A stretch of DNA of 64,000 nt, taken from positions 2,170,001 to 2,234,000 of the forward strand of contig CM066303.1 in assembly GCA_033807695.1 (NCBI GenBank). The letters are read 5' to 3'. This document shows, piece by piece, positions 12,201 through 24,014 of this stretch; within the stretch, counting starts at the first letter, position 1, and the number at the start of each line of letters is the position of its first letter. A program made the translations under genes and the position numbers. Under the pieces are notes generated by a model. The model had not been told where the DNA came from, made no database searches, and worked only from the letters and a program-made list of their open reading frames with translations. This stretch comes from Daedaleopsis sinensis. Lineage: Eukaryota; Basidiomycota; Agaricomycetes; Polyporales; Polyporaceae.

Positions 12201-12951
12201 TACGAAATGCAGTCGGTTCCGAGTTCACTCACAGTACAATGGACAGGCACCCAGGCGCACGAGTCTATAGCTCGTGCACAGGGGCAGAGTCTGCACCTTA
12301 CACGACCATATGGATCGAGATCGTTAGCTGACCTAATTCGTCGGATGATAGAAATGCGCCCTCCATAATCCAAACACCATCGGCCTCCGACTGGCGAAGC
12401 TACCTGAGCCGACTATCCGTCGATTATCGACTTACATTTACAGCATATTACGACATACAAATAAACTCAGGCTTTCCGGACCTGTAACAGGTACACCGGT
12501 GGCTCTCTACCCTGAGCGCCTCAATAGTTACAGGGCAGTTACCTCTCCGAAGAGCAACCCTGCAGCAAGGGACCACAATAAGCTCAGGTCGAACTCGTGC
12601 TTCTAACGTCGACTAAACCCCAAGATTAAGGTGAGGGTCCCCTAGTATGCAGAGAACCGCCGCTCGTCCAAGTACACGAATATACCAACTAGTGCCACTG
12701 ACCAGATCCAACTGACAACACGAGCATGACCTCGCCACAATCCTTGGCTGGTCTCCGGTTCTCCGGCCACTGACCCATTCTTCATCCAGGCACAGCGCCG
12801 TGTATCGTATACGGACGTGATGGGGAAACGCACAAGCTCTAGGCGACCGCGTTCATCCGCTCGGTATTATATATACACGTTTTGAGTACGCACACATTTC
12901 GGATTGTAACCACTTGCCTCGCTATAGCTGCTCATCACAATCCTCGCAGCC
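12201..12951. other. No gene seen; possible promoter of family A copy 2
   Basis: No supported reading frame. A TATA-like stretch TATTATATATACAC sits at about 12,865, roughly 85 bp before the ATG at 12,952, at a plausible promoter position. Confidence 0.3.
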
Positions 12952-13851
12952 ATGACGTCTTTCCGAGACCTCCACAACATCTCCCTACTTTCACCACGAC
13001 ACGCTCCATTGTCAGCAAATGCAAGCACGGCGACCGATCAGGACGACTTCCTGACAACCGCTCTCAATCTAGAGGTAGCTGGTGCCACCGAACTCTATGG
13101 CTTATCATCGGATAACCACTTGGAACGCCAGAAGATCATCGCATGCACGGCTGTCACTATGCTATCGAAGCCAATCAAACTCGGCGACGGAGTCGCTCTC
13201 TACCCAGTCTACCCCCACGAGACCTTGTCCGCAAACCGACGCGTCGAGATCGCGTACTTCTCCACCGTACCCACCGTTTTTGGAACGGTCGATGGGATAG
13301 TCGGCATGGAGGAAGACAACATAACTTTCCTCGTCGCAAACAAGTCTGCCAGCAGCCCCACCATCGCCTACGCCCACGTCAGTGTCCGGTACCGCCCGGG
13401 CAGTACAGTTGGACTTACACTGCGCTTGCGTCTCATACGAATGCTTCAAGGCCCTTACCTAACTAACTCCCGACTCCTCCCGCTATGCGACGGGAACCCA
13501 CCTCGTCCATCATCGTCGCCATTCAAATTTCCCCCCATCTGCGACATCAGGCTGAGTAAACTGGCTCTATTCAAACACGCACATTTCCCTCTACCGCGCC
13601 GGTCTTCCCGGATCGACCTAGTCGAGGACGACCCCGTGATTGATATTTCCGCGCGGAACGTGCACTACCTCGGGTTGCGATGCGGAAGCCCATCAGCGCG
13701 AGCCCTAGGAGAATGCGACGATGACGTAGCAATTTCCCGTGCAAGCACTGCCATAGCACGCCCTACTTCCATCCCTTGGGTGAGAGAGGTGTGGCTCTCA
13801 AAGGATTTTGCGAAGGTAAGATCTCCGTCTCGATGTCCCAGTATGTTCTAA
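12952..13851 (+). CDS. Family A orphan protein, copy 2
   Basis: Unknown function. A single open frame of 299 codons from a clear ATG (MTSFRDLHNISLL). It shares with copy 1 (8011) the ordered motifs ELY, PI-LG--V-L-PV, P-x-x-x-G-x-V, IT-x-x-V and SPT-x-x-x-x-HV, at roughly 30 percent identity over the central 70 residues by eye. The C-terminal third (from about residue 190) is longer than in copy 1 and charged (RIDLVEDDPVIDISARN). A GTAAGA donor at 13,816 could add a short terminal exon to about 13,878. It follows family B copy 2 in the same direction, whereas the other A/B pair is convergent, so the two pairs are not a simple segmental duplication. Confidence 0.6.
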   Translation: MTSFRDLHNISLLSPRHAPLSANASTATDQDDFLTTALNLEVAGATELYGLSSDNHLERQKIIACTAVTMLSKPIKLGDGVALYPVYPHETLSANRRVEIAYFSTVPTVFGTVDGIVGMEEDNITFLVANKSASSPTIAYAHVSVRYRPGSTVGLTLRLRLIRMLQGPYLTNSRLLPLCDGNPPRPSSSPFKFPPICDIRLSKLALFKHAHFPLPRRSSRIDLVEDDPVIDISARNVHYLGLRCGSPSARALGECDDDVAISRASTAIARPTSIPWVREVWLSKDFAKVRSPSRCPSMF

Positions 13852-14644
13852 CTCGCCCCCCAAGTCTACAGCCCACTAACACTGCCCATGACTCGTATAT
13901 CACATAGCTTCATGTTAGAAACGACCCACAGACGCAGGGAACCCGGCAGATGTATAACGCACATATGTACACAATGTACCAGGCCCGAAACAATCTCTTG
14001 GACTAGTACCAAAACCACCAGAATCACATCGCATAGTTCGCACTCGCTGTTTAAATGTAAAACTGCTAGCATACATACACGTCCAGGAATTTCCTCACAA
14101 CGAGTAGAGTAAGATGTTTGTCCACGTGAAATGCATATACGAGAGAAATCAATTTTCTACACATCAAGTTGAACATCAATCAATATCAATATCAGCGAAT
14201 ATCAACTAGCATCGGGAGACTCGAGTGCAGTATCATTGTATTGATCAATCGAAACCATCACACGAATAACATATTCCGATTCCATAATGAATCGGGTTTT
14301 CTTGTGTTCACAAACTGGGGATCACGTGGTTTTTGAGTCACCCGGTCTTTCCCGCTGGGCCACCCGAAGTCTCCCGAAGTCCCCCGTTCTCTTACCTGGG
14401 CTCGCTCGGCGTCTGCTGTGCATTCGCGTAGTCTTGAAGAACACTTCAACGCAATTGCAACTAATTGCTACGACTTGAACAACCTGATCACGTACCGAGA
14501 CGACCATTGGTGGAATCGGGCCTAGCGTGTGCAGCATCGCGATCACCTACCAAGTGTGAGAGTGTACAGGGTCGGGGTGCCAAAAGTCACGTGCAACGGA
14601 CTGCACTTTTCCCTTGACAGACCTGAACACATTCGTGTCCAGGA
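13852..14644. other. No gene seen
   Basis: Low-complexity ATCAATATCA runs near 14,165-14,205 and a pyrimidine-rich stretch near 14,340-14,400. No supported frame. Confidence 0.4.
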
Positions 14645-15150
14645 ACATATTATATACCATTCTGTTCAGAAAATTCACCTCTATCTCACTGTAGGGTCCA
14701 TATCTGCCATAGGGCAACATCATATGACCTATATAGCATATGGATACCACATTTACTAATCATTAAATTGCTAATAATATAATCTCTCCTGTAGTGTGAC
14801 TACGGCACATATTATATATCATTCTGCTCAGAAAATTCAGATCTCTATATCTAAATATATAGTACTCTAAATATATATTCAACAGTGCTTCACTAGGGAT
14901 ACTATTGGAGATATCAGTACACATTGTGGGGTAAGCACTTACCTACATGGATATAGCATATATTGTATCCTGTTCTGTTCAGAAATATCAGCTCTGTCTC
15001 ACTGGATTCAGTATACTGCTCAGCACCAAAGTGATATGACCTCTATAGTGTGATCATGAAGTACTAACACTATAATACTTTATAGTGTAACTGTAGTACA
15101 TATTATATGTGATTCTGATTAGAAAAATCAGCTCTATTCATCTATGAGTA
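14645..15150 (+). repeat. Degenerate tandem array of repeat R1
   Basis: Four variants of a core close to ACATATTATATATCATTCTG followed by CAGAAAATTCAGCTC occur at about 14,659, 14,821, 14,973 and 15,112, spaced 140-162 bp. The first copy is the best match to the inverted copy at 488-565. The array is A/T rich and non-coding. Confidence 0.6.
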
Positions 15151-15614
15151 CATGGGTGTGGTGTAATGGAGCCTGCAAAGTACTATTGAAAATCCTAGTA
15201 AGTTTTGTAAGGTAATCACATGATTCAGTCTTCTCCTCCTCTAACCTTTCACATTCAGGGAAAGTGAAGCAGGCAAAAGCAGCTTAAAGATCTCATGGCT
15301 ATTAAGATTGCCTTCTAGATGTAATGGCAACAGTATATTGTGATAGCTTATAGACAGCAATCATAGATATGTGGGGTCGAGAATAATGGTATACTAAAGT
15401 GATGGATGATGGTACTGGACTTTACAGATACTTGGACCTACCCTCTGATATAGATATATTAATGTCGTGGACCAATGATGATCATGTTAAATGCTACCGT
15501 AAGATATACATATCTTCATTTCTTAGGCTGTGAATATACAACTTATTTGATCAAATCATCAATCGTACCTGCCAGTCATGGCCCACTCCCCGCAAGTGTA
15601 GTATTGGTTAACGA
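15151..15614. other. No gene seen
   Basis: A/T-rich sequence without supported frames, between the R1 array and the pseudogene that ends at 15,615. Confidence 0.4.
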
Positions 15615-17603
15615 CTAGGCAGTGAAAAAGGGAGCTCCGATCTGCGAAAGCTCAAACGCGGTGTCTTCGCTGTTGGACGCTACATCAAGCCACCGTAGTA
15701 GTATCGCGAGAACGCGGGCGTTCACTGGCAGAGTCCACCCTACGTCCTCTTCATTGCGGCTATATACGACCGCATAAAGCGGAGTCTGAGCTTCGCCTCG
15801 CACCTTGGTGACCTTGAGCACCTGCTTGACGCGATCATCCTTGAACAGGAAGCAAGGAGACTGTGGACTGAAATCCCAACAATCCAGCAACACAGGAGAT
15901 TTGGGGTTTCCTTGGAGCAGAGCCCATGCACAGCCCGCGAAGGTCTTTCTTGAAGCGATGGGAGAAGGATGGCTGGTGCTGCTTGCTAAAGCCGAAGACG
16001 TCAAACGTAGCCTCGTTCGCAAATGCAGAGTAGTCGATGGTGTTCGAGAAGACCTTGTGCTGGTCCGGATGAAGTCTGTAGCGCTCGGATAGGTATCTGT
16101 TCTCGAGATACCAGCTGCTGAAGTCCACGACATCATACTCTGCCGCGTTGACTTGCTTGTAGAGTACGTCATTCTCGGTTGAGAACAGCTCGTTCTTCAT
16201 GAGCGCCACTGCGAGACCGCACAGAAGGCTGATTGCTAGCGTTGAGTAGGGAAAGAAGATTGGTGGGGTCCAAAAGGTTCTCCATGGACGGAACATCATT
16301 CCAGTCCAGAGCTTGATTGCTCTCTCCAGGGATGGGATCGGTAGAGGCGGACATGTCGTATGGCGCATCCGAGTTGCTGTGTTCCAGAACTGTCTCGTCC
16401 TGCCAAAGATCCCATTCATCGAAGAGCGAGTTGTAGGAGCGACATTCCGGTCCGTGCTTCTCCCATAGGGCCTCTGCGCTCGAACGATTCAATTCAGCGC
16501 GGTAGTCGAGCATCTTCCAAGCTTCCGGTGCATCGGGATAAACCTGGGGCAGGGTAAGCCTCTCTATCCATCCTGCAAGCTGCCTGGGCGGCTCCTTCAC
16601 AGGCCTTCAGACTCTTTGTGTGTTGCTTCATGCGGTGGATAAAAGCTGTGCGTGCTTCTCCCGGGCGCTGGAATGGACTGTGCGGCTTCAGAGACAACCT
16701 CTCCTCCAGCTCTGCGTTGAAAGGATGAGGTCTTAAGATCCCCGTTGCGGTACAGCTTGTAAACCGAAGGAGCCTGTGGACGTGGGGGCACAGCAAGGGC
16801 ACGGATGCAATCCTGCACGGATGAGGGAGCAAATGGGCGGAGAAAGGGGTACCGCCTGCAAAGAGGCTCAATTGCGTCTTCATTGCCCCATCGCAGGATT
16901 ACTGGAACCTTGGCATCTCTCATGACGGGAACGTGCGGTAACCACTCACATAGCAAGGGGACAATCGCTCCAACGCGGAGATTGTGCGAGAATCTTGATA
17001 TGACTGACGCGTTCAAGGTGTCTATCCAAAATGACGGTACACCCTCTTTCTCCAGGAACGTTACCCAAGGCGGTACAGAATTGGGGTCTGTCGGGGTCTC
17101 CCATACAGCCAGAGCAAGGGAGCAACGTGCAGCCAAGATAATCAAGGCTTCCTCGACTTCTTGATTGCAAGGCTTGCGCCGTAGCTGGTAGGGTACAGGC
17201 GCAAATATCCGCACGAGGACGGCTCGGGCCAGCTCTCACTCTTGTTCGCGCTACTCGCAGCCGGCGAGTTACGTAGCAGCAGCAGGCGATCGATGGAAAA
17301 CCCAAGTGCGCCCTCAAGATGCCTCCATGATTTCAGAAGTTCGGGTGCCAAGCCCCAGGCGCCGTTGTCGTAACGAATAGGGTTCAACCTTGCGACTTCG
17401 AGACATAAGCGGCTGAGGAGAGGATCAAAGATGGGGGCCAATCGAAAGATGTACGCCAACTCGGGGGCTTGTGCGATTGCGAATCGAGGAGTGAGGAGCT
17501 CGCAGAATGACTTGTTTTCAATAGGATTTGGATTGATGCCTGAGGGGATCTTGATGACGTTGGGAACGTTCGTGAACGTATAAACATACTCTCTCCTAAA
17601 CAT
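15615..17603 (-). pseudogene. Frame-broken orphan gene
   Basis: Family not recognised. Reading leftward from ATG 17,603, coding-quality sequence passes through at least four frames. These are 17,603-17,142 (MFRREYVYTFTNVPNVIKIP), 17,160-16,597 (RRKPCNQEVEEALIILAARC), 16,600-16,169 (LAGWIERLTLPQVYPDAPEA) and 16,270-15,835 (YLENRYLSERYRLHPDQHKV). The last frame, 15,930-15,615, ends in the stop after GAPFFTA. The pieces abut or overlap slightly, as expected for small indels rather than introns. The encoded protein would have exceeded 600 residues and looks soluble and mixed alpha/beta. No transposase or enzyme motif is seen. Confidence 0.65.
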
Positions 17604-17662
17604 TAGTAATGAGTATGCGACTACCTCAGATGGTAGCTGCTATACGTGCCAGTCATCTGTCA

Positions 17663-17806
17663 TTTGGGCGGCAGCAGAGGAGAAGATGGGAAGGCAGACT
17701 AGATATTGTTGTTTCAATGTCGTGTGTACGTCACTCTTTTTGGGCGGCAGCAGAGGAGAAGATGGGAAGGCAGACTAGATATTGTTGTTTCAATGTCGTG
17801 TGTACG
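17663..17806 (+). repeat. Perfect 68-bp direct duplication
   Basis: 17,663-17,730 and 17,739-17,806 are identical (start TTTGGGCGGCAGCAGAGG), separated by 8 bp, giving a 76-bp period. Perfect identity suggests a recent slippage or repair duplication. Confidence 0.9.
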
Positions 17807-19164
17807 ACGGACAGCGAGATTCACAGACAGCGAGTAGTAATACGTTGTACAGTGGTAGCGTCGTCGATGAGTCTCTCGCCCTTTGTGGAACGAAAGGATA
17901 TATCCCGGAGAGACTCACGGCCACATGGTGGCTGTGCATAGACACTTGTAACACATGTGTCCACGTGGGTCCAGTCGGACTTCTACTTCAACCTTAACAT
18001 TCTCCTTCCTTTACTACTTCCATCTCCCCTGACCTCTCTCTTGCCCTCTGACCTCGGTATCGTTCCACTATGTCGAGCGTCCGCCATCAACGCCTGCTCA
18101 CCGCTCTGTCTGGAAAAATGGTCAACATTGACCATACTAAGTCCACGTAAGTATCTACTTGCTACTCCGCCTTACCCATACTAATCGCGATCTGCTCTAA
18201 GACGATCTTATGGTGCATATTGCGTGAGCATTGTCTATTCCATCTGCTGCAACTAAGTACAAAAGTATCTATTGGCCGCTGAGCCTTACCAGTGTCCGGT
18301 ACTAACTGGCTGTGAACGTAATAACGTAGTATGAGCTGATCTACCCTCTAGTTCACATTTCGTAGTAATGCCGTTTAGTACATCTTTAATAACTAACATC
18401 TTCTTATAATTCATAGGTCGACGGCAAGTAACAACAATCCGACTGGTTCTAATACCCGGTAAGTGGCCCGGACTGAGCCATATGTACCGTACGTACCCAG
18501 GATCGATCGATGCCCCTGCCCCGATGGTCAGTTCGATTTCGAACGAGGTCCTTGGCTCGGGGATGCTCTTGAGGATGGCCTGGATGGCCTTGGAGGCAGG
18601 GTTTATCCGCCCTCCCGATTCCTGAGACCAGGGCTGCATCCCCTACACCTCCTATCTCGTCAACCCCCTTTCTTGACCATAACAGCTATAAAACGTGTTA
18701 CACGCATTGTAGGTTTTCAATTCCGCCCTGCTGTAGGCAGCAGTGCCAAGGAGAAAACTTTGCGGCTGGATATTCAGCTGGCTGTGGCGATTCGGCCAGC
18801 ATGATGTCCGATGAGAATGCGCCTCACTGGGCAAGTACCCTGTGTATGCTCGGGCTAGTAGGACTGCTTTGAGAGGGTCGGTTGACAAACTCAGGCTGCT
18901 GAGTGTCCGTCTGCTGCTCAAGTCATGCAGCCGCTATGGATTGGAGACATATACGGTGCTCATGCGCCTGTGCTGCTTCTACGTTGCTACTCCGTCTGTC
19001 TGTCTGTCATCGTACACGCTGTGCTGGCTGCGTTGCATCTATTCTATTGCTACGACTCAACCGCAATTGCTCTGAAGACTGTATATTATTCAGTGCAGCT
19101 GCGATCGTGTGTACCTACGCATCTATCTAATTTCTTCCTGGGCGGACCCGTCTTGCTAGTAATT
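17807..19164. other. No confident gene
   Basis: A minus-strand frame 18,639-18,286 (contains SFEIELTIGAGASIDPG) is the only one with a coding-like look; flanking frames are short and contradictory. Confidence 0.35.
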
Positions 19165-19882
19165 ATGCTACCGCGATCGCAGACCGCAAAGAATCAGAGA
19201 ACAAAGGCGAAAGCTCCCAAACCTCCCCAAGATGATCAGTTTCCCGATAAGTTGAAACAATCAAAATTCGTATAGCACTGTTAGAAGTAATTCATTGTAC
19301 AGGTGTTGAACGGCCAAACGGGCTCGTGGAAAAAGGAGGCCAGTTTATATGCCTCGTGCGTGCAACTGTTCATTGCTTTTACAGGCTTCTTCTTTTTACG
19401 CAAAGGCAACTATGTTTTCTGCCGCAACGTTAGCATTGTCCCCGGCCCCCATATCGACGAGAACGACATCCTCCAGTTGTGGGTCCTTCCGAGTATGTCC
19501 TGGGCTCTTTCACTCCTGCAGAGTATTTTCCCAAGACCTGATCGACAAGATGTGGGAGGCTCGCGATCTAGGTCTGGGACCGCGTAATCTACGGACCCCA
19601 TTCAAAGCGACAAAGCAGAACCGCATATGGTGCAAAGCACGAGCGTTCTAGTGCGATGAACGTTGGGAACGTGAGATCACAGATGCTCTCAAACTTCAAG
19701 CCGAGGTTACCATTATAGCCCCAGCCCGCAAGAAAAGAAAGAAGGCTACCGGAGACCTAGTTTCTGATCGAGAGCTGCCTGAGGACGCACAACGCGGAGT
19801 TAGACGCAGCGCTCGAGGTAAAGGCAAATCTAAGCATCCGCAGGCTCCTAGTCGCTATCAGCTGCGTTTCCCGCGTCAGTAG
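19165..19882 (+). pseudogene. Orphan gene with frameshift and internal TAG
   Basis: Family not recognised. The ATG at 19,165 opens a lysine-rich start (MLPRSQTAKNQRTKAKAPKP). Sequence then changes frame near 19,530 into DLIDKMWEARDLGLGPRNLR. An in-frame TAG (19,649-19,651), after WCKARAF, interrupts an otherwise open frame. That frame continues CDERWEREITDALKLQAEV through a basic tail (ARKKRKKATG, RRSARGKGKSK) to a stop at 19,880-19,882. The TAG is one G-to-A step from TGG. The open frame on both sides shows the stop is recent. Confidence 0.6.
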
Positions 19883-20443
19883 CATTGTATTATGGCCCTA
19901 AGTAGGATACGGTTTGCTGAGAATGTTACAGAACTCGATGACAACGATGATTAGGCCAACTCCTCACGCGATCCAGATGTGGCCCACTTATGAAGCTCAG
20001 AAAACTGCAGCTGACCTCGCGGCCTCCACCTTGCAGCTCACCGTTGTTGACTGCAGTGGGCCTCAGAGCGATCACAATGGCCTAAGTTGAGCTCTGTGAA
20101 GTCTATATTGAAGATATAACAATGATACACACCTAAGTCGAGCTCTGTGAAGTCTAAGGACTCCAGAGCTCGACACATCGGTCTATCTACATGTGCGCTA
20201 GCCCGTGGGAAAGACCTGTACAGTACTACAGCCACCCAGCGCTGAAAATCAACAAAAGAAGCGCAGGAAGAAAATGCGGTGCTAAAAGATAAACAAGGCA
20301 ACACAAATGTCCGATAACTCCGGAGCAAGTAATGGTGCCAACACCGCAATGCGAGCGTTAGTGGAATGCATGGTAAGTAACCTATAGTAAAAGTTGCGAC
20401 TTGAACGGGGCAATAGAACGAGAGTTATCGCACCGAGTTCAAC
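19883..20443 (-). repeat. Probable 3' LTR remnant of the copia element
   Basis: On the minus strand the copia coding region is followed by a purine tract (about 20,460-20,445) and then by TGTTGAACTC at 20,444, the expected PPT-LTR junction. The far end of the LT​R is not identifiable. A 25-bp segment with GAGCTCTGTGAAGTCTA is repeated at 20,081 and 20,132 (51-bp period). Confidence 0.4.
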
Positions 20444-20459
20444 ACACCCCCCTGACCCG

Positions 20460-23400
20460 TCAAGTCTGCAATCCGAGCATCCTCACCATGTCCAGCACTT
20501 TGGGCTTGGGCAGAGACTTTGTGAGGATGTCTGCTGGCATGTCCGACGTGCGCAGATGCACAATCTCGATGCGTCCCTTCGCTACTTCATCCCGGAGCCA
20601 GTAGAAGCGCAAATCAAGGTGCTTCATGCGACCATGATGCTCCAGGTTTTTCGCAACAGAGAGTGCAGAGAGATTGTCAATCCGCAGCTTCGACGCAGCA
20701 GAGACATTGTACCCAAACTCCGTGAGGAGATTGCGCAGCCAGAGCACCTCCTGGCCAGCAGCAACTGCAGCGACAAACTCTGCCTCTGTGGTAGACAGCG
20801 CAACAATCGTCTGCAGGCGACTGGACCAGGAAATTGCACCAGTGCCCATCTTGATCACATAGCCAGAGGTGGAGCGGCCAGTGTCAGGGCAGCCAGCGTG
20901 GTCTGCGTCGGTGTAGGAGGTGAAGAGCTCGCTCTCGGGCGACGGAGAGTAGGTGAGCTTGTAATCGAGTGTCCCCTTGATATACCGGAAGAGGTGCTTG
21001 ACCGCCTTCCAGTGTGCCATGCCAGGGTTCTTCGAAAAGCGAGCAAGGTTGCCAACAGTGCGTGCGATGTCGGGACGTGTGGCAACAGCGAGGTAGAAGA
21101 GGGAGCCAACCGCTTGGTTGTAGGGGATGTCCTGCATCGCACGCACGTCCGCAGGAGTGGAGGGAGCCATCTCTGCACTGAGACGGAGGCCAGGGTCCAT
21201 CGGTGTGCCAACAGGATCGCAGTCTGTGAAGCCATAACGCTCGAGGATATTGACAGCGTACTGGCGCTGCGAGATGGAGAGAGAACACTTCGACCAGTCG
21301 CGCTCAATCTTAACACCTAGCAGCCAGGACGTCGGCCCAAGGTCACGGAGTTTGAAGCGCGCACTGAGGTCGTCCTTAACGCGCTGGATAGCGGTCTTGG
21401 ACTTCCCTGCAATGTTGATGTCAACCATCAGGCTGCTGCATGTAGACCTCTTCCTGCAGCTCGCCGTTCAGGTATGCAGAAGAGATGTCCACAGACTCGA
21501 GCTCGAGGTCCTCCAACGCAGCAATAGCGAGGATCGCGCGAATGGAGGCCCACTTGGGTGTCTAGTCGAAGCCAGGGCGCTTGTCCGAAACCCTTCGCGA
21601 CGAGACGGCCCTTGTAACGCTCGATTGAACCGTCCGCATTGCGCTTGACCCGAAAGACCCAGCGAGAGCCAATGGCTTTTCGACCAGGGGGCAGCTGCAC
21701 GAGCTGGAACGTCCCGTTCTCAACGAGCGACTGAATCTCGTCCTGGGCAGCCTTCAGCCACTTGTCCTGCTCGTCCGGGGGCAGACACATGACGTCGGAC
21801 ATGGAGCGAGGCTCCCCGAGGTGTTCCTGCTCTGCTTTCGACGCATGCTCGATGCAGCACTCGAAAGCGAAGGCGAGTGCGTCGTCATGCGAGAGGAAGT
21901 CGTCGCGCTGCTCCGTGTAGACGTCCTCGATGCCAGCGAGCATTGCAGCGAACGAGCACGCGAAAACATCCTCTTGGTCACCAAACAGGAGGTCTAATTA
22001 GTCATTGGAGGACGTCGGAGTAGGAGGACGAGCCGGGGCTCTACGCGCAGGCGCAGGGGGAGGAGCTGGATCGACAGGCTCAGAAGCAAGAGGATCGGGT
22101 GAAGGAGAGTGCGGCTGCGGAGTGTTGTCTCGCTCGGAGGGTTCAGGCATCGACGCAGGAGACTGTGAAGTGATGCGAAGACGTTGGGGGACCCGGTTCT
22201 GGCGTTCGAGTTCCTGGTTGTTCAGCGAGCCGTTGTAGCGCGTCGAGCGAGAGGGGAGCTTGCGAGCGAGCGCAGGGTAGGGCCTGAAGCCGCCATGAAC
22301 GTCAGCTTGCTTGTGCGCAGATGGGCGGGCGAGGGGAGCTGGGTCAGGCGGAGGAGCTGGCGCAGCGCGCGCAGGGGGCGCAGGAGGCGCAGGAGGACTG
22401 GGAGGACGCGAATCGACGTCGGGAGAGGGCTCGTGATCCGGTGGAGGAGGATGTTGCGGCGCAGGAGGCGCAGGAGGCGCAGCAGGAGGTGCTGGAGGTG
22501 CAGGATCATCGTCATTGTCACCCCCCTGATTGTGCAGCTCTGGCAGATCGGGAACATCCTCTGGCCGGTCCTCTGCGTCGTCGGGTGCTCCTGGGACGTC
22601 GACATCGTCGAGAGGGACTCTAAACACGTTGATGAACGGCGAGTTGCCAGGGAAGCAGCGTTCGTCGAACACGGCGTGCGAGGAGATGAGGAAGTTCTTC
22701 GAAGCAGGATCCCAAAAGCGCCATGCCTTTGTGCCCTCCGGATAGCCAACAAAGACGCACTTGCGCGTGTGGGGCTGCAGCGCCTTGCGGTCCTTCTTGC
22801 GCACCAGAACGTAGGCCAGGCAGCCGAAAACGCGGAAGTAGGACACATCCGGTTTGCACCCGTCTCCCTTCCACGCTGTCCAGGGAATGCCGCCATTGAG
22901 GGCAGAAGTGGGCATGCGGTTACGAGTGTGCACCAGCGTCGAGACTGCGAGACCCCAGAACGACGGAGGGAGCTTCGGCTGTGCGAGGAGAGCGGTAGCT
23001 CCCTCTGCAATCGTGCGGTTTGCACGCTCTGCGACGCCGTTTTGGTGTGGCTCGTCCGGCTCCGTGTGCTGCCGCTGGATCCCGTGCTGAGCGCAGAAGT
23101 CGGTGTACGCCTTGCCCATGTACTCGCCGCCCTTGTCGTCGCGCGTAGCCTTGATCTTGAGACCGAGGCAGTTCTCTGCGTACACCTTGTACGACTGGAA
23201 CGCAGCGAACGCGTCGCTCTTGCGCTTGAGGTACGCAATTGCCCAGCAACGCGAAGCGTCGCAGACAAAGATCATCCAGTAGGCGTAGCCCTCTGGTGTT
23301 GCGACCGGGAGGGGTCCCTTGAGGTCTGTGTGGACGAGGGCGAGTGGACTTCCTGGACGCGAAGCGAGGGATAGGATGGCGGTTGAGCTTCCCGGCAAGG

Positions 23401-24014
23401 CAGGGCTCGCAGATGGGGTCCGGCTGACGCTTCGAGCGGATGCTGATGCCCGAAACGAGTTCCTTGCGAATAACCGCGCGCAGGTCGTCGAGATTGACGT
23501 GTGAGGAGCGTTGGTGCCAGAGTGCGAGGTCCTCTTCGCAGGTAGAGGCTGCAGAGAGCGCATTCTTCGACTGGGGGAGAGTGCGACCAGACAGGTAGCC
23601 AACATTGTGCTCGTTCACCAGGGCCTCAAAGCGCAGTATCCCCTGGGTGTAGAAGAGGACACGCTCACCCTCCAGCTGCACAGAGTAGCCCTTCTCACGC
23701 GTGAGGTGGAAGACGGACAGTAGATTGCTGGTGAGCACAGGAATATGCAGTACATCGTGGAAAACGACAGCAGGCAGTACAACCCCCCTTTCCGCCGGTT
23801 GAAAAACCACCGACCCGAGCCCAGCAGAGTGGATGATGTGCGAGTTGGCGAGGCGAATGGGGATGACGTGGGGCGAGTACGAGCGAAACCAGTGGCGATG
23901 AGGGGTCATGTGTGCAGAAGCACCTGTGGTCGGTGTTCCAGTTAGCTGCTGCCGGCGTAGAGAGCCACAAAGTGCGATTCGAGGAGGACAGGAGAGCGTA
24001 GGCGCAACCCGCAC
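20460..24014 (-). pseudogene. Copia pol: protease, integrase, RT, RNase H
   Basis: The protease active site survives as TGASAHMTPHR just after 24,000, with a frameshift in front of it. A GAG-pre-integrase motif (LALWHQRSSHVNLDDL) and the integrase core (VHTDLKGPLP, DDKGGEYMGK, HQNGVAERANRT) follow, then a long proline-rich linker (22,600-22,000). The reverse transcriptase starts well (IGSRWVFRVKRNADG) but breaks near 21,590. Sequence just before 21,430 (reading EEVYMQQP in another frame) jumps directly to VDINIAGKSKTA, so the palm segment with the YVDD box is missing. RNase H is intact from 21,428 to the stop at 20,460, including the copia hallmark ADHAGCPDTGRSTSGY and KHLDLRFYWLRD. Confidence 0.85.

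Noticed and set aside
8011..13851. The A/B block as a mating-type locus (divergent and paired diverged genes).
   Set aside because: No homeodomain motif (WFxNxR), no seven-helix receptor and no CaaX pheromone precursor were found in or near these genes.
22005..23374. Long plus-strand frames (for example 396 codons at 22,184-23,374) over the copia pol region.
   Set aside because: They are antisense shadows of the integrase and proline-rich linker on the minus strand; arginine-rich composition and lack of domains confirm it.
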